Shown one piece after another: positions 8,970 to 13,710 of a stretch of 13,710 nucleotides of DNA (within the stretch, counting starts at the first letter, position 1; each line of letters opens with the position of its first letter). Position numbers and translations under genes: made by a program. Under the pieces are notes generated by a model. That model searched no databases and was not told the origin of the DNA. It worked only from the letters and a program-made list of their open reading frames with translations. The stretch is from Deinococcus sp. (lineage in GTDB: Bacteria > Deinococcota > Deinococci > Deinococcales > Deinococcaceae): positions 1-13,710 of the forward strand of contig JAQBPF010000069.1 in the NCBI GenBank assembly GCA_028287665.1. Reading direction: 5' to 3'.

Positions 8970-9092
8970 ATGAGCGGTCTGCTCGGTCAAACGTTGGGTT
9001 TTCTACACAGGCTTGCCCATAATTTCGGTACATGCGCGAAGATCACCTATGCAACCCCGCTTTTCGGCGCGGTACGCTGCTGGATTAAATGA
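8970..9092 (+). CDS. Putative 40-residue leucine-rich leader peptide upstream of livH
   Basis: The frame starts MSGLLGQTLGFLHRL and ends in RCWIK. Five of its first fifteen residues are leucine, encoded by five different codons (CTG, CTC, TTG, CTA, CTT). There is no Shine-Dalgarno, but a TATTTT box lies 6 nt upstream, as in leaderless genes. It ends 118 nt before livH, a presumed leucine permease gene, and its 3' half overlaps the imperfect hairpin 9028-9075. I do not recognise the peptide; a leucine-sensing leader is a hypothesis, and a chance ORF is a real alternative. Confidence 0.25.
   Translation: MSGLLGQTLGFLHRLAHNFGTCAKITYATPLFGAVRCWIK
9028..9075 (+). other. Imperfect RNA hairpin in the livH leader
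   Basis: GTAC (9028-9031), GCGC (9034-9037) and GAA (9038-9040) pair with TTC (9063-9065), GCGC (9067-9070) and GTAC (9072-9075), with a small internal loop and a one-base bulge and a terminal loop of about 22 nt. No T-run follows. It could take part in leader control of livHMGF. Confidence 0.3.
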
Positions 9093-9210
9093 TTCATAAT
9101 GCACACTGTCCAGAGCTTTAATTCGGTTCCCGCAAGGCAGTTGCTGCCATTTCCCCTTGTATGGCCCCCAGATTTGGGTGCGCCTTGATTGAAAAAGGAG
9201 TTGAATCCCC

Positions 9211-10224
9211 TTGGACTTAGCCACACTCTTGCCATTCCTGGTAAATGTGATCGTCGGTGGCCTCGTTCTCGGTTTCGTGTTCGCCTTCTTTGCGCTGGTT
9301 TACACCATGGTGTACGGCGTCTTGCAGCTCATCAACTTTGCTCACTCGGAAGTATTTGTAACGGGCGCAGTGGTGGGCTTTGAAGTGTTCCGGATCTTGG
9401 CCCCCAACCCCATGAACGGTTACCTGAAGCTGCTGATCGCCCTGCTGTCGGCCATGGTGATCTCGGGCGGCCTGAACGTGCTGATCGAGCGTCTGGCCTA
9501 CCGCCCTCTGCGCAACGCGCCCAAGCTGGTGCCCCTGATTACCGCCATCGGTGTTTCGCTGATCTTGCAGGATGTGCTGCGCGTTATCGAAGGCTTTCAG
9601 GGCCGCTTTGACCTGACCTACACCTTGCCTGACGCCTTCGGGGTCAAGTTCTGTGCAGAGGGAAGCAGTTGCGTGGGCGTGGGCAATTTCCTCAGAACCA
9701 TCGGCGTCGACCTTCAGGTCAAAGATGTGATTCTGATCGTGGTGGCCCTCATCAGCCTGACTGTGCTGAATTATGTGGTCAACCGGACCCGACTGGGCAA
9801 GGCCATTCGCGCCGTTGCTCAGGACCGCGTGACTGCCGGACTGATGGGCATCGATTCCAATCTGATGATCAGCGCCACCTTTCTGATCGGGGGCGCACTG
9901 GGCGGCATCAGCGGCGTGCTCTACGGCATGAAGGTCGGTACGCTGAACGCCTACAGCGGCTTCGAACCCGGTTTGGTGGCCTTTACCGCCGCCGTTCTGG
10001 GCGGGATCGGGTCTATCCCCGGCGCGGTGCTGGGCGGCCTGCTGATCGGCGTGATCCAGAAACTGGTCAGCGTCATGTCGGTGCTGGGTGATCTGGTGGG
10101 CAGCAAAAACCTGGCCACCATTGACGATTCGTATTCCAAGATGGGAGCTTTTGTCGTGCTGGTACTGATTCTGATCTTCAAACCCACCGGTCTGCTCGGG
10201 AAGAGCAATACGGAGAAGGTATGA
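9211..10224 (+). CDS. livH: Branched-chain amino-acid ABC transporter permease LivH
   Basis: Inner-membrane permease that pairs with LivM to form the translocation path. The 337 residues have about eight hydrophobic segments. Family sequences: LVYTMVYGVLQLINFAHSEVF (29-49), ERLAYRPLRNAPKLVPLITAIGVSL (93-117), the cytoplasmic coupling region RTRLGKAIRAVAQDRVTAGLMGID (192-215) and FTAAVLGGIGSIPGAVLGG (258-276). The start is a TTG at 9211: an in-frame TGA at 9202 excludes anything upstream, and AAGGAG lies 10 nt before it. Weak start plus long spacing suggests modest translation. Cysteines C148 and C154 in an extracytoplasmic loop might form a disulfide. Its stop overlaps livM by ATGA. Confidence 0.94.
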   Translation: MDLATLLPFLVNVIVGGLVLGFVFAFFALVYTMVYGVLQLINFAHSEVFVTGAVVGFEVFRILAPNPMNGYLKLLIALLSAMVISGGLNVLIERLAYRPLRNAPKLVPLITAIGVSLILQDVLRVIEGFQGRFDLTYTLPDAFGVKFCAEGSSCVGVGNFLRTIGVDLQVKDVILIVVALISLTVLNYVVNRTRLGKAIRAVAQDRVTAGLMGIDSNLMISATFLIGGALGGISGVLYGMKVGTLNAYSGFEPGLVAFTAAVLGGIGSIPGAVLGGLLIGVIQKLVSVMSVLGDLVGSKNLATIDDSYSKMGAFVVLVLILIFKPTGLLGKSNTEKV

Positions 10225-12044
10225 CCGCCATTAATCCCGCCCAGCCCAACCGGGCCAAGCCTGCGCCTGACCGGACGATCCTGCTGGTGCTGTTCTTCGT
10301 CATCACCAGTGTCCTGCTGCTGGCTTCTCACAATCAGAATGTCCTGAACGGGTCTCTGGGCGGCGTTCTCCGCAACCCTATTCTGGAAGCTGTGGTGGTC
10401 TCGCTGTTCCTGGCCAATGTCCTGTTCGCCTACCTCTGGCGGGCCGCGCCGTGGGCCAGAGCCCTGGTCGGCATAGGGAGCCTGCTGCTGGTCTTGCCGA
10501 TGGCAGGCCGTGAAGACACCAGTTTGCTGGACCTCAGTATTCAGATCATGATTTTCTCGGCGCTGGCACTGGGCCTGAACATCGTGGTGGGCCTGGCTGG
10601 CCTGCTCGACTTGGGGTACGTGGCCTTCTTTGCCGTGGGCGCGTACACCTGGGGCATCTTTGCCAGCCCGCGCTTCACGGAACTGCTCAAATACGCCAAT
10701 GAGAATCCGGGGGCGGCAGGCGGTCCCACACTCCTGCTGGGCGTCCTGACCTTGCTCGCAGGGCTCTGCCTCTATGTGCTGCTGCAACGCCGTCAGTTCA
10801 ATACACGGGCGGCTTGGATCATCACGGTTGCCCTGAGCGCAGCCCTGTTCGCCTGGTTCTGGATTGGACGGGGCATCTTTACGTTGGGTGAGCAGCGTTG
10901 GAGCCCCACTGTGCTGTGGCTGATCTTTGTTCCCTTGGTCATCTATCTGGTTTCCCTGGTCGTGAAGCAACAACGGGGCCGCGAAGTTCGGAGCGACCTG
11001 CTGGGTGTCAGCCGGATGCTCAGTGCCGTGGGTGGAGTCGTCGGTTTGATGCTGGTGATCCGGAGCATCAACCTGTTCCTTTCTGCCCGTGCTGCGGGCC
11101 TTGCTTCGGGTATCGACCCCAATTTCTTCTGGCTGTTCCTGGCGCTCAGCATCATGGCCGCCGCCATCGTGGGTGTGCTGATCGGTCTGCCGGTGCTGAA
11201 GCTCAAGGGCGACTATCTGGCCATTATTACGCTGGGCCTCGGTGAAGTGATCCGGGTGCTCGCCAACAACCTCGATCTGTATACCGCTGGCTCGCAGGGC
11301 ATCACACCCATCAAGAGCGCGGCGGTGCCGTGGTTCAACTCTCTGGCCGGGTTGCTCGGTTTCAGCGAGGATCAGTATTACCTGCTGTTCCTGTACGTGC
11401 TGGTCCTGGTGGTCGTCGGTATCATCTTGCTGGTCAACGTGCGCCTCGACCGCAGCCGCATTGGCCGTGCCTGGATCGCCATCCGCGACGATGAAGTGGC
11501 CGCTCAGGCCATGGGCGTGCCGCTGGTGCAGACCAAGTTGATCGCCTTTGCGACGGGAGCCAGCTTTGCAGGCGTCATGGGCATGATCTTTGCTGCCAAG
11601 CAGACCTTCATCAGCCCCGAAAGTTTCAACCTGTTCCAGAGTATCGGCGTGCTGAGCATGGTCATCCTGGGCGGCATGGGATCGTTCCCCGGCGTCATCT
11701 TGGGGGCCACCGTGGTCACGCTGCTCAACCTCCGTATCCTGCCCGGACTGGGAGAAGCCACGGCCAACATTCCCTGGATTCCGCAGCAGGTCAACCCCGG
11801 CCAGTTGCAGCGCCTTGTGTTCGGCGTCATTCTGGTGACCATCATGTTGCTGCGCCCCGAAGGCCTCCTGCCCAACAAACGGCGCGTGCTGGAACTGCAC
11901 CACGACGAGAATCAGGAAGACGACAGCGCACAAGGCAATGCGGGCGCACTGGGCACGGGCCAGAGCCTGGGCAATACAGGCGACGTGTACAGCCCCGGCA
12001 AGGCTCCCATCAAGGAAAATGACCGTTCAGGAGGTGCCAAGTGA
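10221..12044 (+). CDS. livM: Branched-chain amino-acid ABC transporter permease LivM, with large membrane insertion
   Basis: Second inner-membrane permease of the Liv importer. Canonical LivM parts are ALGLNIVVGLAGLLDLGYVAFFAVGAYTWG (116-145), LIGLPVLKLKGDYLAIITLGLGEVIR (320-345), SRIGRAWIAIRDDEVAAQAMGV (412-433, cytoplasmic coupling loop) and MVILGGMGSFPGVILGA (480-496). At 607 residues it is much longer than usual (about 300-425). Between GAYTWG and the next canonical helix (about 303-324), roughly 150 residues are present where E. coli LivM has about 15. They contain several hydrophobic segments (about 170-188, 198-216, 230-248, 266-287). The C-terminus (about 555-607) is a hydrophilic tail rich in D, E, Q, G and N. 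The reading frame is intact and in the same style of codon use, so this looks like a real, lineage-specific architecture rather than a frameshift. GGAG at 10212-10215 precedes the ATG. Confidence 0.93.
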   Translation: MTAINPAQPNRAKPAPDRTILLVLFFVITSVLLLASHNQNVLNGSLGGVLRNPILEAVVVSLFLANVLFAYLWRAAPWARALVGIGSLLLVLPMAGREDTSLLDLSIQIMIFSALALGLNIVVGLAGLLDLGYVAFFAVGAYTWGIFASPRFTELLKYANENPGAAGGPTLLLGVLTLLAGLCLYVLLQRRQFNTRAAWIITVALSAALFAWFWIGRGIFTLGEQRWSPTVLWLIFVPLVIYLVSLVVKQQRGREVRSDLLGVSRMLSAVGGVVGLMLVIRSINLFLSARAAGLASGIDPNFFWLFLALSIMAAAIVGVLIGLPVLKLKGDYLAIITLGLGEVIRVLANNLDLYTAGSQGITPIKSAAVPWFNSLAGLLGFSEDQYYLLFLYVLVLVVVGIILLVNVRLDRSRIGRAWIAIRDDEVAAQAMGVPLVQTKLIAFATGASFAGVMGMIFAAKQTFISPESFNLFQSIGVLSMVILGGMGSFPGVILGATVVTLLNLRILPGLGEATANIPWIPQQVNPGQLQRLVFGVILVTIMLLRPEGLLPNKRRVLELHHDENQEDDSAQGNAGALGTGQSLGNTGDVYSPGKAPIKENDRSGGAK

Positions 12045-12883
12045 CGGCTCCACTTTCCAAGCCCAAACCCATTTCCAGCAGCAATATTCTGGAAGTCGAG
12101 AATGTGACCAAGATTTTCGGTGGTCTGTCGGCTGTAAACGACGTGACCATGAACATCCCAGACCGCTCCATCATCAGTGTGATCGGGCCGAACGGGGCAG
12201 GCAAAACCACCTTCTTCAACATGATCACGGGGATTTACACGCCCACCAAAGGCACCATTCGGTTGGCAGGGCGCGAAATGGTGGGCCTGCGCCCCGATCA
12301 GGTCGTAGAGGCTGGAATCGCCCGCACCTTTCAGAACATCCGGCTGTTTTCCACGATGTCCAGTGAGGAAAACATCATGGTGGGCCGTCATGTGCGCCTC
12401 AAGAGCACCTTTATTGACGCCGTGCTGCATACCAAACGGTTTCACCAGTCGGAAGCTGAGGCCAGAGAAGCCGCCCGCGTGATGCTGGATTTCGTGGGCC
12501 TGAGCAAGTGGCGCAACGAACTGGCGACCAATCTGCCCTACGGCGACCAGCGCAAGCTCGAAATCGCCCGTGCACTGGCCACCACACCCAAACTGGTGCT
12601 GCTGGACGAACCCGCCGCCGGAATGAACCCCCGCGAAACCGAAGACCTGAAGGCCCTGATTCGGCGCATCCGTGACGATCTGGGTGTGACCGTGTGCCTG
12701 ATTGAGCACGATATGCGCCTCGTGATGACCTTATCCGAGTACATTACCGTGCTGGATTACGGCTCCAAGATCAGCGAGGGCCTACCCCATCAGGTCCGCA
12801 ACGACCCCCGCGTGATGGAAGCGTACCTCGGGCGCGGCGCGGCGGCGGGCGAATACGGCAAGGAGGCCACCCCTAATGCCTGA
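12041..12883 (+). CDS. livG: Branched-chain amino-acid ABC transporter ATP-binding protein LivG
   Basis: Cytoplasmic ATPase subunit that powers LivHM together with LivF. The 280 residues contain Walker A GPNGAGKTT (49-57), the Q-loop FQNIRLF (97-103), the LivG-type signature LPYGDQRKLEIARAL (165-179), Walker B LVLLDEP (185-191) and the H-loop EHD (H223). All catalytic positions are present. The start is GTG 12041, overlapping the livM stop by GTGA, with a full AGGAGGT at 12029-12035, so translation is coupled. A short N-terminal extension of about 15 residues precedes the ABC fold. Confidence 0.95.
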   Translation: MTAPLSKPKPISSSNILEVENVTKIFGGLSAVNDVTMNIPDRSIISVIGPNGAGKTTFFNMITGIYTPTKGTIRLAGREMVGLRPDQVVEAGIARTFQNIRLFSTMSSEENIMVGRHVRLKSTFIDAVLHTKRFHQSEAEAREAARVMLDFVGLSKWRNELATNLPYGDQRKLEIARALATTPKLVLLDEPAAGMNPRETEDLKALIRRIRDDLGVTVCLIEHDMRLVMTLSEYITVLDYGSKISEGLPHQVRNDPRVMEAYLGRGAAAGEYGKEATPNA

Positions 12884-13631
12884 AGCAGCCACCTTACACA
12901 AGACCCCAACGACCACAGAAATGTTGGCCCTGACCGACGTTCATACCTACTACGGCCATATTCACGCCCTCAAGGGCATCACCATGACCGTCAACGAGGG
13001 CGAAATCGTGGCCCTCATCGGCGGCAACGGGGCAGGGAAAACAACCACGCTCCGCACCGTCAGCGGCATGATGAAACCCAAGCACGGCACCCTGGTCTAT
13101 CAGGGCCAGAACGCCGCCGGAATTCCCGCCCACATCATCATGGGACGCGGCATGAGTCATGTGCCGGAAGGTCGCCGGATTTTCCCACAGCTGTCTGTGC
13201 GTGAAAACCTGGAAGTGGGTGCGTACACCGTGACCGACCGCGCCCTGATCGAAAAGCGGATTCAGGAAGGCTTCGAATTCTTCCCCCGCCTCAAAGAACG
13301 TGAGCATCAGTTGGGCGGCACCATGTCGGGCGGCGAACAGCAGATGCTGGCCATTGCCCGCGCCCTGATGGTGAACCCCAAGCTGCTGCTGCTGGACGAA
13401 CCCAGCATGGGCCTGTCGCCGCTGTTCGTGGAAGCCATCTTCGACATTATCGTGAAGCTGAACCGCGAGCGTGGCATGACCATTTTGCTGGTGGAGCAGA
13501 ACGCCAATATGGCCCTGGAAGTGGCCCACCGCGCCTACGTGATGCAGACCGGCGAGATCAAGCTGAGCGGCAAGGCCAGCGATATCGCGCAGGATGAGAG
13601 CGTGCGGAAAGCGTACCTGGGCGACGAATAG
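12876..13631 (+). CDS. livF: Branched-chain amino-acid ABC transporter ATP-binding protein LivF
   Basis: Second ATPase subunit of the importer. The 251 residues contain Walker A GGNGAGKTT (49-57), the LivF-type HVPEGRRIFPQLSVRENL (95-112) in place of a standard Q-loop, the signature MSGGEQQ (150-156), Walker B LLLLDEP (170-176) and VEQN (206-209), where the usual H-loop histidine is glutamine, as is normal in LivF. The ATG at 12876 overlaps livG by 8 nt and follows AGGAGG (12861-12866) by 9 nt. A second ATG at 12921 would remove 15 residues that lie outside the ABC fold, so the exact start is slightly uncertain. It is the last gene before a strong terminator. Confidence 0.95.
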   Translation: MPEAATLHKTPTTTEMLALTDVHTYYGHIHALKGITMTVNEGEIVALIGGNGAGKTTTLRTVSGMMKPKHGTLVYQGQNAAGIPAHIIMGRGMSHVPEGRRIFPQLSVRENLEVGAYTVTDRALIEKRIQEGFEFFPRLKEREHQLGGTMSGGEQQMLAIARALMVNPKLLLLDEPSMGLSPLFVEAIFDIIVKLNRERGMTILLVEQNANMALEVAHRAYVMQTGEIKLSGKASDIAQDESVRKAYLGDE

Positions 13632-13654
13632 AGTCAGACAAACGATGAAAACAG

Positions 13655-13689
13655 AGGGGGCCGGGGCATATGCTTCGGCCTTCTTCTTT
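13655..13689 (+). terminator. Rho-independent terminator of livHMGF
   Basis: GGCCG (13659-13663) pairs with CGGCC (13676-13680), continued inward by two G-T pairs and GC/GC around ATAT, followed by TTCTTCTTT. It lies about 27 nt beyond the livF stop. This is the strongest terminator in the window and closes the operon. Confidence 0.8.
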
Positions 13690-13710
13690 GGGCTTGGCGT
13701 GTTGTCCCCG

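Larger units (their letters stand above)
8882..9210 (+). promoter_or_regulatory. Upstream region of livHMGF (leader/promoter)
   Basis: About 330 bp without a standard gene, visibly less GC-rich than the flanking genes. It contains an 11-bp inverted repeat (8885-8895/8941-8951), a possible leaderless leucine-rich small ORF (8970-9092), a -35/-10 candidate TTGGGT (8994-8999) and CATAAT (9018-9023) with 18-bp spacing, another CATAAT at 9095-9100, an imperfect hairpin at 9028-9075 and a small hairpin GGCAG-TTG-CTGCC (9136-9148). The Shine-Dalgarno AAGGAG for livH is at 9195-9200. Confidence 0.55.

Noticed and set aside
9951..11933. 660-codon open frame on the minus strand opposite livH/livM
   Set aside because: The translation is dominated by Q, D, H and E, the usual result of reading hydrophobic membrane-protein codons backwards; the plus strand carries clear LivH and LivM motifs.

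Overview
The window is chromosomal, high-GC DNA that most likely comes from a Deinococcus species. This is inferred from four things: a MurD/FtsW pair with unusual motif variants, a type III glutamine synthetase divergent from a type I enzyme, an unsecreted-lipoprotein-free liv transporter with a non-lipoprotein signal peptide, and several starts preceded at 6-9 nt by a TANNNT box, the pattern known for leaderless mRNAs in Deinococcus. No gene is strictly diagnostic, so genus assignment stays an inference.

Layout. (1) 39-2491: murD and ftsW overlap by ATGA and form the end of a cell-wall/division (dcw-type) operon. (2) 2499-3095, minus strand: an antibiotic-biosynthesis-monooxygenase-domain protein with two C-terminal membrane helices, converging on ftsW. 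(3) 3305-5461, minus strand, and 5991-7364, plus strand: divergent glnN (GSIII) and glnA (GSI-alpha) share a 529-bp control region. That region has a very good glnN promoter, a TGTACAA/TTGTACA inverted repeat and two palindromes with the core ACAAGTTG. (4) 7661-13631: livJ, then livHMGF, encoding a complete branched-chain amino-acid ABC importer. livJ has its own near-consensus promoter and is separated from livHMGF by 401 bp holding two tandem terminator hairpins, a long inverted repeat and a possible leaderless, leucine-rich small ORF. livH, livM, livG and livF are coupled by 4- to 8-nt overlaps and end at a strong terminator.

How it fits together: the right-hand 10 kb is a nitrogen-economy block. 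The Liv system imports Leu/Ile/Val or related amino acids, and the two glutamine synthetases fix ammonia into glutamine. The separation of livJ from the membrane and ATPase genes by terminators is a common way to make more binding protein than permease.

I do not see a defence system, mobile element, CRISPR array, tRNA or rRNA. The parts least explained by standard annotation are the livJ-livH intergenic region, the gln divergent control region and an approximately 150-residue membrane insertion in LivM.
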